Shown here: positions 21,220 to 27,699 of the stretch, piece by piece | How the letters are laid out: every line of letters starts with the position of its first letter | Numbering within the stretch: the first letter of the stretch is position 1 | Virus record (IMG/VR): IMGVR_UViG_3300043399_000823 | Span: 1-43,077 of that record | DNA length: 43,077 nucleotides | Source of the DNA: a virus | Strand: one strand, 5' to 3' | Position numbers and translations under genes: made by a program | Notes under the pieces: generated by a model | What the model was told of the DNA's origin: nothing | What the model saw: only the letters and a program-made list of their open reading frames with translations | The model's database searches: none

Positions 21220-21474
21220 ATGCCCGACACCGACACCGACGCCGCGGGCATCGCGGCTGACCGCCTGCGGTCCATCGTGGAGCGCGTCGAACGGCTGGAG
21301 GAGGAGCGCAAGGCGCTCGCCGACGACATCTCGGACATCTACGCCGAGGCCAAGGGCGCCGGCTTTGACGTGTCCGTGGTGCGCCAGATCGTGCGGCTGC
21401 GGAAGAAGGAGCCCGCCGAGGTTGAGGAGCATCAGACGCTGCTGGACCTCTACCTTCGCGCGCTGGGGATGTGA
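21220..21474 (+). CDS. gapR: GapR-like nucleoid protein (DUF2312)
   Basis: An 84-aa protein, RLRSIVERVERLEEERKALADDISDIYAEAKGAGFDVSVVRQIVRLRKKEPAEVEEHQTLLDLYLRALGM. The coiled-coil then IYAEAKGxGFDVxxxRQIxRLRK then LLDLYLxALGM is the DUF2312/GapR family nearly in full. In Caulobacter GapR is an essential small DNA-binding protein that prefers overtwisted AT-rich DNA ahead of replication and transcription, helping topoisomerases. A phage copy could manage supercoiling during phage replication or displace the host protein. The first 10 residues (DTDTDAAG) are a short acidic lead. GAGGAGG stands just upstream of the start. Confidence 0.93.
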   Translation: MPDTDTDAAGIAADRLRSIVERVERLEEERKALADDISDIYAEAKGAGFDVSVVRQIVRLRKKEPAEVEEHQTLLDLYLRALGM

Positions 21475-21478
21475 CGCC

Positions 21479-21757
21479 ATGCTCTGCGACCGATACCGCG
21501 CCATGAGCCTCGCGCGAGAGTCCGCCGCGCTGCTGGCGGACGCGCACGCCGCGCTGGACCGCCGCGCGACGCTGCTTGACGACCCGACCGCCGCCGCCGT
21601 CGCTGCGTGCGAGGCCGAGGCGCTGGCCGCCGAGAGCGAGGCGGCGCACTGGCTGGCGGGCGGTGACACCGTGCGCGCCGCCGAGTGCCAGGCCGAGGCT
21701 CGGGCCGCGCGACGGCGGGCCGTGGCGCTGGCTCGGGTGGAGGTGGCCCATGCGTAG
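21479..21757 (+). CDS. Ala-rich hypothetical protein
   Basis: A 92-aa protein starting MLCDRYRAMSLARESAALLADAHAALDRRATLLDD; most of it is Ala/Glu-rich helix (AACEAEALAAESEAAHWLAGGDTVRAAECQAEARAARRRA), probably a coiled coil. It follows the GapR-like gene by 4 bases. Function unknown. Confidence 0.55.
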   Translation: MLCDRYRAMSLARESAALLADAHAALDRRATLLDDPTAAAVAACEAEALAAESEAAHWLAGGDTVRAAECQAEARAARRRAVALARVEVAHA

Positions 21758-21872
21758 CGCGGCTGTCTGGACGGGCCTGTGCGTCGCTGTGGCGATGGTC
21801 GCTGCGCCGCTGATGCTGGTCGCGCTGCCGCACGCGCTGGCGGTGGTCGTCGCTGTGGCGGGGGCGCGGTGA
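21750..21872 (+). CDS. Small single-pass membrane protein
   Basis: A 40-aa protein, MRSAAVWTGLCVAVAMVAAPLMLVALPHALAVVVAVAGAR, almost wholly hydrophobic, with one or two membrane segments. It overlaps the upstream gene by 8 bases, and its stop is the last clear gene end before the CGCNN array region. Confidence 0.45.
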   Translation: MRSAAVWTGLCVAVAMVAAPLMLVALPHALAVVVAVAGAR

Positions 21873-21948
21873 TGGGCGCCGTGGCGATGCTGGCACCGCT
21901 ACGGCAGCACAGATGGAGTGTGGCCCGCGCCAGCCCATAGGTTTTCTG

Positions 21949-22018
21949 CGCACCGCAGCGCGTCGCATCGCTCCGCTCCGCGACGCAGTGCCGCGCATCG
22001 CCCTGCAACGCAACGCCC
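21949..22018. repeat. CGCNN pentamer array, left block (14 units)
   Basis: Fourteen uninterrupted pentamers of the form (C/T)GCNN in strict 5-bp phase (70 bp), where NN changes (AC, AG, GT, AT, TC, TC, GA, AG, CG, AT, CC, AA, AA, CC). It is followed by TT and then, 27 bases on, the start of the next gene. The last units (TGCAA, CGCAA, CGCCC, TT) recur at the end of the third block. A 5-bp period cannot come from codons. Confidence 0.9.
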
Positions 22019-22046
22019 TTTCAACGACACACCACGGGAGACACTA

Positions 22047-22640
22047 ATGCAAGCATCCGTCGCCACGCTGACCATCCGGGGCCTTACGCCTCTTTCGCAG
22101 AGCCGCGGGCACGACGAGCCCATGCTGGAGGGCGAGAGCCGCGACGCCTATGACGCCCGGACATGGCGCAGCAAGCTCAACGTCGCCACGCGCGGCGGCG
22201 AGCCCACCGTCATCATCCCGGCGCACGGGCTGCACCAGGCCATCGCCGCCGCTGCCAAGTATTCCAAGCGCCAGATCCCGGGCCAGGGCAAGGCGACATG
22301 GACGGCCAAGTTCCTGAGCGGCATCGCGCTCCTGGAAGACCCGTCGCTCAACCTCGATCCGGCCACGGTCGGGCACGTCACCATCAGCGCGAACGCGGAC
22401 GGCGTGCGCGGCAGCGGGAAGCGCGTGCCGCGCCGGTTCCCGCAGATCCCCGAGTGGTCGACCACCTTCGAGGTCTACGTCCTCGACCCGATCATCACGC
22501 AGGAGGTGTTCCGCGAGATGGTGGAGATCGCGGGCATGTTCATCGGCTTGGGCCGTTTCCGCCCTGAGAAGGGCGGCACGAACGGCCGTTTCAGAATCGA
22601 GCGGCTGGATTGGGTCGACAACCGCAAGCTGGCCGCTTGA
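22047..22640 (+). CDS. Conserved phage protein flanked by pentamer arrays
   Basis: A 197-aa protein, MQASVATLTIRGLTPLSQSR onward. It contains DAYDARTWRSKLNV, VIIPAHGLHQAIAAAAKYSKRQIPGQGKATWTAKFLSGI, RRFPQIPEWSTTFEVYVLDP, and a Gly-rich ending IGLGRFRPEKGGTNGRFRIERLDW. A conserved protein of this build is common in tailed phages near recombination genes; its function is not known to me. The glycine-rich loop GLGRFRP-GG-GRF and the opening strand with TPL are loosely like RAMP/Cas7-type RNA-binding folds, which is only a visual impression. It is enclosed on both sides by CGCNN arrays. The start at 22047 follows a GGGAG site. Confidence 0.75.
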   Translation: MQASVATLTIRGLTPLSQSRGHDEPMLEGESRDAYDARTWRSKLNVATRGGEPTVIIPAHGLHQAIAAAAKYSKRQIPGQGKATWTAKFLSGIALLEDPSLNLDPATVGHVTISANADGVRGSGKRVPRRFPQIPEWSTTFEVYVLDPIITQEVFREMVEIAGMFIGLGRFRPEKGGTNGRFRIERLDWVDNRKLAA

Positions 22641-22646
22641 TGACCG

Positions 22647-22721
22647 CGCTCTGCATCGCGTCGCAGCGCTGCGCAGCGCCGCGCAGCGCGTCGCTTCGCC
22701 CCGCTTCGCCGCGCAACGCTC
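22647..22721. repeat. CGCNN pentamer array, middle block (15 units)
   Basis: Fifteen consecutive (C/T)GCNN pentamers in one phase (75 bp) starting 7 bases after the stop of the 197-aa gene. The changing NN includes TC, AT, GT, AG, TG, AG, CG, AG, GT, TT, CC, TT, CG, AA, TC. It runs into a short C-rich stretch and two hairpins. Confidence 0.9.
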
Positions 22722-22727
22722 CCCTCA

Positions 22728-22749
22728 CCCACCCGGTTCGCCGGGTGGG
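22728..22749. repeat. TTCG-loop hairpin between the arrays
   Basis: Arms CCCACCCGG and CCGGGTGGG (9 bp perfect) around TTCG, a very stable RNA hairpin. There is no T run after it, so it is not a clear intrinsic terminator. Confidence 0.8.
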
Positions 22750-22754
22750 GCTGG

Positions 22755-22772
22755 GGAACGGTGCGCCGTTCC
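22755..22772. repeat. Second hairpin between the arrays
   Basis: Arms GGAACGG and CCGTTCC (7 bp perfect) around TGCG, five bases after the first hairpin. Together the two stems split the pentamer region into two arrays. Confidence 0.75.
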
Positions 22773-22787
22773 GCCTGCGCGCCACAG

Positions 22788-22897
22788 CGCCGCGCAGCGC
22801 AGCGCGCCGCGCCGCGCCGCATCGCATCGCTGCGCTTCGCTCCGCTTCGCAGCGCATCGCCCCGCGCCGCGCCGCAGCGCCCCGCAACGCAACGCCC
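22788..22897. repeat. CGCNN pentamer array, right block (22 units)
   Basis: Twenty-two uninterrupted CGCNN pentamers in one phase (110 bp). It ends CGCAA CGCAA CGCCC TT, the same ending as the left block, 26 bases before the next ATG. The block is the longest of the three. Confidence 0.92.
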
Positions 22898-22923
22898 TTC
22901 CCGCCACCCTGGAGCCCTATGCC

Positions 22924-23424
22924 ATGTTGACCACTGAGCTATCGGCCGATGCCCGCGCCGTGGCCGATGTTCTGATCGCCACGCCGGTCGGCGAGCTTGC
23001 TTCGCTGCCGGCGTTGTCCGCCGCCATTGGGCGCGACATCACGGCCTGCCGCCACGTCCTGGCGACCGCTCGCCGTGTCGCCGAGCGTGAGGCCGGCGCC
23101 GTCTTCGCGTGCGAGCCGCGCGCCGGATACCGCCGCGTCAGCGCCGAGGCCGCCGCCCAGGTGGTCGGGGGCGCCGCGCGCGGCCACATCAGGCGCGCGG
23201 CCCGGCGTGCCCGTCGCTCCATCGTGGAGGCGACGAAGCGCGCCAACGACCTCACGCCCGAGGCCATGCGCCGCGCGTCGGCCGAGATCACGGTCCTGGG
23301 CATGATGGAGCACCTGTCGCGCGACGCGGTGGCACTGCCGAAGGCCGACGCGCCCGCCAAGCCCGAGCCGGTCGCCATCGCCGCGCGCCGGCTGTTCGGC
23401 ATCGCGGACGGGCCTGCGGCATGA
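22924..23424 (+). CDS. Hypothetical protein downstream of the arrays
   Basis: A 166-aa protein starting MLTTELSADARAVADVLIATPVGELASLPALSAAIGRDITACRHVLATARRVAEREAGAVFACEPRAGYRRVSAEAAAQ. The first 70 residues look like a winged helix (a three-helix body with a GYRR wing). The rest is a basic helix (RGHIRRAARRARRSIVEATKRAND) and a disordered tail. A GGAG lies upstream of the ATG. It probably binds DNA or RNA; no family is recognised. Confidence 0.7.
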   Translation: MLTTELSADARAVADVLIATPVGELASLPALSAAIGRDITACRHVLATARRVAEREAGAVFACEPRAGYRRVSAEAAAQVVGGAARGHIRRAARRARRSIVEATKRANDLTPEAMRRASAEITVLGMMEHLSRDAVALPKADAPAKPEPVAIAARRLFGIADGPAA

Positions 23425-23738
23425 GCGGCGCCACCACCTTCCCCGCCGCCGTGCGCGACCTCGCCCTCGTCGCTGCCTACGCCGTCAGCAAGCGCGACCC
23501 GCGCATCGCGGCGGCCTGCGAGTGGATGGACCGCGCGCGCGACCATGAGGCTTGCGCGCTGCGCCAGCCGCCGGGGTCTGCGCAGCGCGAGATCGCGCGG
23601 GACCGGGCGAACCACGCCGCGGCCATTGCCAACGTCTACACGCTATTATCTGAGGGCGAGCCGGCCGAGGCGCGGCGCTGGGTGCAGCGCGCACGGCTGT
23701 GGCGGCAGCGGCTGCGGGATGCGGGGGCGTGGGAATGA
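23421..23738 (+). CDS. Hypothetical helical protein
   Basis: A 105-aa protein, MSGATTFPAAVRDLALVAAYAVSKRDPRIAAACEWMDRARDHEACALRQPPGSAQREIARDRANHAAAIANVYTLLSEGEPAEARRWVQRARLWRQRL. Helical, with regularly placed Arg and Trp. ATGA overlaps at both ends of the operon. Function unknown. Confidence 0.6.
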   Translation: MSGATTFPAAVRDLALVAAYAVSKRDPRIAAACEWMDRARDHEACALRQPPGSAQREIARDRANHAAAIANVYTLLSEGEPAEARRWVQRARLWRQRLRDAGAWE

Positions 23739-24205
23739 GCGGCGCCGCCAGCCTCACCGCCGGTCTGCACGCCGCAGCCGAGCCGCTGCTATCGTGCGAC
23801 CACGCCGCCGCGCCGCTGCGGTTTGCGGCGTCGGGCCTGTCCGACGACCTGACGGCCTGCATGGCCGGCATCGTGCCGCTGATCCTCGAATGCGAGGCCG
23901 CCGCAGAGGCCATGGAACGCCACGCGAAGCGGCTGCGCACGGCGTTGGCCGACGCGATGGACACCGCCGGGGCGACGACAATCAAGACGGGCCACCACAC
24001 GGCCAGCGTCAGCAGCGGGCGCGCGGCGGTGGTCATCACCGACCCGGCCGCCATCCCGCCCGAGCTCATGCGGACGCCGGCGCCGGTGCCCGACAAGGCC
24101 GCCATCGGCGCGCTGCTGAAGGCGGGCCACGCCGTCGAGGGCGCCGTCCTGGGCAACGGCGGGCAGCCCATTCTGACAATCAAACCGAGGAGTCCGAAGT
24201 CGTGA
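23735..24205 (+). CDS. Siphovirus Gp157-like protein
   Basis: A 156-aa protein. A helical front (PLILECEAAAEAMERHAKRLRTALADAMDTAGATTIKTGHHTASVSSGRAAVVITDPAAIPPELM) leads to PDKAAIGALLKAGHAVEGAVLGNGGQPILTIK. The run IKTxxHTxSVxxGRxxVVITDxxxIPxEL followed by PDKxAIxxxLKxGxxVxGAxL is the Gp157 family pattern, linked to phage resistance in Streptococcus thermophilus and found next to recombination genes. The next gene (RecT-like) starts with an overlapping GTG. Confidence 0.8.
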   Translation: MSGAASLTAGLHAAAEPLLSCDHAAAPLRFAASGLSDDLTACMAGIVPLILECEAAAEAMERHAKRLRTALADAMDTAGATTIKTGHHTASVSSGRAAVVITDPAAIPPELMRTPAPVPDKAAIGALLKAGHAVEGAVLGNGGQPILTIKPRSPKS

Positions 24206-25041
24206 ACGCACTCACCACCCGCGGCGGGACCGCCTCACTGGCGCCGCAGACCTGGGCCGAGGCGCGCCAGTTCGCGGAGATGCTGGCGCAGTCATCGATG
24301 ATCCCGAAGGACTACGCCGGGAAGCCGGCCAACATCATGGTCGCCGTCCAGTGGGGCGCCGAGGTCGGGCTTGGACCGCTGCAGGCGCTGAACGGCATCA
24401 GCGTCATCAACGGCCGCCCGTCCATTTGGGGCGATGCCGCCCTGGCGCTGGTCCGCGGGCACTCCGCGTGCGAATGGCTGCGCGAGGGCATCGCCGGCGA
24501 GGGCGACGCGCGGCACGGCTGGTGCGAGGTGAAGCGGCGCGGCTCGCCCGAGCCCGAGCGCCGCGAGTTCAGCGTCTCGGACGCCAAGCGCGCGGGCCTG
24601 TGGGGCAAGGCCGGGCCGTGGCAGCAGTATCCCGATCGGATGCTCCAGATGCGCGCCCGCGGCTTCGCCATCCGCGACGTGTTCCCGGATGCGCTGCGCG
24701 GCGTGATGACCGCGGAGGAGGCGCAGGACATGCCGGCCGAGCCCCGCGACGTGCCCAACCTGGCGGCGCCGCCGCCCGGCTCGATGCGGGAGGCCGTGGC
24801 GCAGATGGCGCGTCCGCCCGCCGAGGACCGCGTGTCTGCCGGCGTCTCGGCGCTGGTCGAACGCATCGCCGCCGTCGCAGACCTCGCCAGCCTGGAGGCG
24901 CTGACTGGAGAGCCGGCCATCGTGAAGCAGCGGGCATGGCTCGCGGACAACCGGCCGGACGAGGCGGAGCGGATCACCCGCGCGGTGAATACCGCGCTGG
25001 AGCGGGTGGCCGATGACGCGGAGCCCGGCGCCGATGCCTGA
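24202..25041 (+). CDS. RecT-like single-strand annealing protein
   Basis: A 279-aa protein from a GTG at 24202 with a GAGGAG upstream. Core: TWAEARQFAEMLAQSSMIPKDYAGKPANIMVAVQWGAEVGLGPLQALNGISVINGRPSIWGDAALALVRGH, then FSVSDAKRAGLWGKAGPWQQYPDRMLQMRARGFAIRDVFPDAL. Phage proteins of this type are usually annotated as RecT-superfamily recombinases. It would anneal single-stranded DNA during phage recombination or replication. Partner nuclease: none in this operon, though VRR-NUC and PD-(D/E)xK proteins are encoded on the other side. The C-terminal 70 residues are an acidic tail. Confidence 0.75.
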   Translation: MNALTTRGGTASLAPQTWAEARQFAEMLAQSSMIPKDYAGKPANIMVAVQWGAEVGLGPLQALNGISVINGRPSIWGDAALALVRGHSACEWLREGIAGEGDARHGWCEVKRRGSPEPERREFSVSDAKRAGLWGKAGPWQQYPDRMLQMRARGFAIRDVFPDALRGVMTAEEAQDMPAEPRDVPNLAAPPPGSMREAVAQMARPPAEDRVSAGVSALVERIAAVADLASLEALTGEPAIVKQRAWLADNRPDEAERITRAVNTALERVADDAEPGADA

Positions 25042-25255
25042 CCCCTCGACCCTGCGCCGCCACGCCGCCGAGTTGCGCGCCGCGGCGGCCGCGCTGGACG
25101 GGCTGGCCGAGACGCTGGCCGCCGGCGTGGTGGTGCCGCGGCCGGCGGCGGCTGGCACCAGGACGCGCGACGGGGTGGCCGTCGTGGAGCTGGGGTATCC
25201 GGTGGAGGCAGCGGCCGTGGAAGCGATGCGGGTGCTGGGGGTGGGGGATGGGTGA
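25034..25255 (+). CDS. Hypothetical protein
   Basis: A 73-aa protein, MPDPSTLRRHAAELRAAAAALDGLAETLAAGVVVPRPAAAGTRTRDGVAVVELGYPVEAAAVEAMRVLGVGDG; an upstream ATG at 25013 is the alternative start and overlaps the RecT-like gene more. A helix then two strands; no motif. It is coupled to the excisionase-like gene. Confidence 0.5.
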   Translation: MPDPSTLRRHAAELRAAAAALDGLAETLAAGVVVPRPAAAGTRTRDGVAVVELGYPVEAAAVEAMRVLGVGDG

Positions 25256-25499
25256 GGCGCGATGGATTGATCGCCGCGACCTGGCGGCGCGCCTGTCGAT
25301 CGACCGGAGCGCCATCCCGCGCCTGCAACGCCGGGGCAAGCTGCCGCCGCCGTCCTATCACCTTGGCCCCAAGTCCCCGCGCTGGGACGTGGAGGCGGTG
25401 GACGCGATGTTTGCTGGCAGGGTAGCGTCGGCCGCTCCATCCATTGACGACTTGGTGCAGGACGCCGCCGATGCCATTCTCCAAGGCCGGGCCGCCTAG
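25248..25499 (+). CDS. Excisionase-like DNA-binding protein
   Basis: An 83-aa protein, MGEARWIDRRDLAARLSIDRSAIPRLQRRGKLPPPSYHLGPKSPRWDVEAVDAMFAG. This is the winged helix of AlpA/Xis-type excisionases: a short first helix (DRRDLAARL), a recognition helix (SAIPRLQRRGKLPPP) and a wing (GPKSPRWDVEAVDA). Its 3' end overlaps the integrase start by 29 bases, as in many integrase-excisionase pairs. It would tilt the integrase toward excision. Confidence 0.78.
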   Translation: MGEARWIDRRDLAARLSIDRSAIPRLQRRGKLPPPSYHLGPKSPRWDVEAVDAMFAGRVASAAPSIDDLVQDAADAILQGRAA

Positions 25500-26502
25500 A
25501 GAGAAGATCGTCCGCCGCACGCTGGCGGACGGCACGGTCAAGGAATACCGCTACCGCCTGCCGCCGAAGCGAGACGCCACGGCTGCCGCTCCGAAGATCC
25601 TGCCCGGCAGCGTGGACGCCATGCTGGAGGCATGGCGCCGCAGCCCGGAGTGGTCCGACCTCTCGCCCCGGACCCGCGAGAACTACAGCATCTATGTGCG
25701 GGCACTTGCGCCGATCGGCCGCGCGCCGGTCGCGGACGTGAAGCGCCGGCACATCATCACCTTGCGGAACGCCATCGCCGCGAAGCGCGGCAACGGCGCC
25801 GCGACCGGCTTCATGCGCGCGACCTCGGCGGCCTGGGCCTGGGCGATGGACAACGACCTGGCCGAGACGAACCCGGCGCACCGGGTCAAACCGCTGAAGC
25901 GCGGCACCCTGCCGGCCTGGACTGAGGAGGTGCTAGCCGCCGCATTGGCCCGCCTTGATGAGTCGCTGCGCCGGGTGGTGGTGCTGGCGGTCTACACGGG
26001 CCAGCGCCGCGGCGATCTGTGCGCGCTCACCTGGTCCGCCTTCGACGGCGCCACCATCCGCCTGCGGCAGCAGAAGGAGCGCGGCCCTGAGGCCGGCAAG
26101 CGCGAGCTGGTCATCCCGTGCCACCGCGCGCTGCGGGAGGAGCTTCTGCGCTGGCGCGCCGACCGCGGCGACGCGGTGACGATCCTGGTGCAGCCCCGCG
26201 GCAAGCCGTGGACGGACACGCACCTGTCGCGCGAGCTGGGCAAGGCGGTGAAGGCGCTGGGCCTCGGCCGCTTCACGCTGCACGGCCTGCGCAAGCTGGC
26301 GGCGGTGCGGCTGGCGCAGGCCGGGTGCAGCCCGCACCAGATCGCGGCCATCGGCGGCTGGCGCAGCCTGTCCATGGTGCAGCACTACACCGCGGCGGCG
26401 GACCAGCAGGATCTCGCCCAGGCGGCCGTGCATCGGCTGGAAGTCGCTGGCCAGAAAACGGGCCGCACAAATGGAAAATCTCTCGGTAAAACAGGAGGAT
26501 AG
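25471..26502 (+). CDS. int: Tyrosine recombinase (phage integrase)
   Basis: A 343-aa integrase starting at the ATG at 25471 inside the excisionase gene. The N-terminal arm-binding region has LADGTVKEYRYRLPPKRD. The core-binding domain follows (SVDAMLEAWRRSPEWSDLSPRTRENYSIYVRALAPIG). The catalytic domain shows the Arg in VYTGQRRGDLCALTW, HGLRKLAAVRL (His-x-x-Arg), and GGWRSLSMVQHYTAAADQQD with the nucleophilic Tyr. The position usually held by a second His is Trp (GGW), which is common. It marks the phage as temperate. attP is expected just downstream. Confidence 0.95.
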   Translation: MPFSKAGPPREKIVRRTLADGTVKEYRYRLPPKRDATAAAPKILPGSVDAMLEAWRRSPEWSDLSPRTRENYSIYVRALAPIGRAPVADVKRRHIITLRNAIAAKRGNGAATGFMRATSAAWAWAMDNDLAETNPAHRVKPLKRGTLPAWTEEVLAAALARLDESLRRVVVLAVYTGQRRGDLCALTWSAFDGATIRLRQQKERGPEAGKRELVIPCHRALREELLRWRADRGDAVTILVQPRGKPWTDTHLSRELGKAVKALGLGRFTLHGLRKLAAVRLAQAGCSPHQIAAIGGWRSLSMVQHYTAAADQQDLAQAAVHRLEVAGQKTGRTNGKSLGKTGG

Positions 26503-26619
26503 ATGAAAGCCATCTATGTGATGATTATGGTAACTGCCTGAAACTCCGCGCCGTTTTCTTGGCCTAGCGCATCCTGCCCGGAAAACGCGCGGCGATGTTC
26601 CGCCGATGTTTCCGCGCCC
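26503..26619. other. Gap after integrase, candidate attP
   Basis: A 117-bp gene-free stretch between the convergent integrase and the minus-strand gene cluster, less GC-rich than the rest in its first part. It holds an imperfect inverted repeat, CGTTTTC against GAAAACG, about 21 bases apart. A repeated CGATGTT(T)CCGC follows at about 26592-26616. Integrase arm or core sites would fit, but the core itself cannot be read without a host junction. Confidence 0.4.
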
Positions 26620-26733
26620 TCACCACCGCCGCCCCACCACGACCCCGGCGGCGAACGCCGCGACCAGCGCCAGGCCGGCGACCGCGGCGGCCCAGGCGAG
26701 GCCGTCGGCGAGGAGTGGGCCGATCAGGTCCAT
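26620..26733 (-). CDS. Small membrane protein
   Basis: A 37-aa frame, MDLIGPLLADGLAWAAAVAGLALVAAFAAGVVVGRRW, one long membrane helix ending in RR. It is the last minus-strand gene before the integrase. The clean membrane layout supports it, while its length makes it uncertain. Confidence 0.45.
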   Translation of the reverse strand: MDLIGPLLADGLAWAAAVAGLALVAAFAAGVVVGRRW

Positions 26734-26748
26734 GGCGTCAGTCTCCGC

Positions 26749-27054
26749 TCAGACACTTGCCGCCTCGACCTCGCACTCGAGCACGTCGTTGGCGGCGCAC
26801 TTCACTGGGTCGCGCTCCGTGGCCCAGCGCCATGCTTCTTCGTCTATCTCGCTGGCCCAGGCGTCGGCGTCGTCGCGGGTCCAGCCGCGCGCCAGGACGG
26901 TCGTGACGAAGGCGGCGCGGTAGGTCTGGCACCAGCCGCCGATGGTGGGTTCCCTGACCCTGCCGCACTCGCCGGTCTCGGTCACGCCGCACGTCCCGTC
27001 GCACGGTTGATCGTCCTCAGGGCAGTAGGTCGATTGCCGGTCTGCATCGCTCAT
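26749..27054 (-). CDS. Cys-rich hypothetical protein
   Basis: A 101-aa protein. The first 40 residues contain six Cys (YCPEDDQPCDGTCGVTETGECGRVREPTIGGWCQTY), a possible zinc site or disulfide cluster. The rest is helical (TRDDADAWASEIDEEAWRWATERDPVKC). ATGA coupling with the gene upstream. Function unknown. Confidence 0.6.
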   Translation of the reverse strand: MSDADRQSTYCPEDDQPCDGTCGVTETGECGRVREPTIGGWCQTYRAAFVTTVLARGWTRDDADAWASEIDEEAWRWATERDPVKCAANDVLECEVEAASV

Positions 27055-27251
27055 GGCGTGGCCGCCCGCAGGAGCAGGTCACGGACGATCTCGATGCTCT
27101 TGAAGTCGCCCGTGACCCGGACCCGGTGCCCGGTCGGCTCATGAGTGAAGCTGAGATGAGCGGGCGCGTCGGCTTCGCCACGGGCTACAGAGCGGGCCTC
27201 GGCCAGCCCTTCCATGATCCGTGCGGCCAGGGCCGATTGGTCCTCGCTCAT
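27051..27251 (-). CDS. Hypothetical protein
   Basis: A 66-aa protein, MSEDQSALAARIMEGLAEARSVARGEADAPAHLSFTHEPTGHRVRVTGDFKSIEIVRDLLLRAATP. A helix followed by a beta hairpin (AHLSFTHEPTGHRVRVTG) and a final helix, a small alpha-beta fold. Coupled at both ends. Confidence 0.55.
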   Translation of the reverse strand: MSEDQSALAARIMEGLAEARSVARGEADAPAHLSFTHEPTGHRVRVTGDFKSIEIVRDLLLRAATP

Positions 27252-27448
27252 TCCCCTGCCTCCGCCATGGCCGCCGCAATCGCCACCGCGCCCACGGCTC
27301 CGAACAACCAAGAGATCGTCGCCAGGAAGCCGGCGCCAAAGCCCTCGATCTGAGTGCCGGTGAGCCACGCGACCCAATGGCCCAGAAGTATCAGCGCAGT
27401 CGGGATGCCAAACAGGCACCCGGCGCCGACGATCATCGCCCGCTTCAT
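27248..27448 (-). CDS. Small two-pass membrane protein
   Basis: A 66-aa protein with two hydrophobic segments (MIVGAGCLFGIPTALILLGHWVAWL and FGAGFLATISWLFGAVGAVAIAAAM) separated by TGTQIEG. The start at 27448 overlaps the upstream stop (TGATG). A membrane role is clear; the function is unknown. Confidence 0.6.
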   Translation of the reverse strand: MKRAMIVGAGCLFGIPTALILLGHWVAWLTGTQIEGFGAGFLATISWLFGAVGAVAIAAAMAEAGE

Positions 27449-27699
27449 CAGCCGCCCACCATGCGGACGGCGCGCCTGATTTCGTCTGCCGCATTGTGCA
27501 TGTGGTCGGACGCCTGCCCCCGCTCCGTGATGCTGTCGGCCTCCTTCAGCGCCGCCAGGGCGATCTGAAGCATCTCGATCGTCCGGGGCTCGACTTCCGA
27601 CAGACGCAGCGAGCATACGCCGCCGCCGCCCGCGCCGATCTCGACAGCGAAAATGGCGCCTTCAGCGCCGGTCGTCGTCGTCTGTTGCTCAGTCTGCAT
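27448..27699 (-). CDS. Hypothetical protein
   Basis: An 83-aa protein, MQTEQQTTTTGAEGAIFAVEIGAGGGGVCSLRLSEVEPRTIEMLQIALAALKEADSITERGQASDHMHNAADEIRRAVRMVGG. A strand pair at the front and a helical end. It overlaps the neighbouring genes slightly. No family recognised. Confidence 0.55.
   Translation of the reverse strand: MQTEQQTTTTGAEGAIFAVEIGAGGGGVCSLRLSEVEPRTIEMLQIALAALKEADSITERGQASDHMHNAADEIRRAVRMVGG

Noticed and set aside
21872-21940. 22-codon frame MGAVAMLAPLRQHRW after the small membrane gene
   Set aside because: Start overlaps the upstream stop, but it is too short and has no recognisable character.
21949-22897. CRISPR array
   Set aside because: Units are only 5 bp with no separate repeats and spacers.
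22591-22930. Several open frames inside the CGCNN arrays, on both strands
   Set aside because: A 5-bp repeat with no stops gives open frames in all phases; they are made of A, R and C repeats and have no ribosome sites.
24292-25881. Minus-strand frame of 529 codons opposite the RecT-like and integrase genes
   Set aside because: Composition is that of an antisense shadow; the plus-strand genes there carry clear family motifs.
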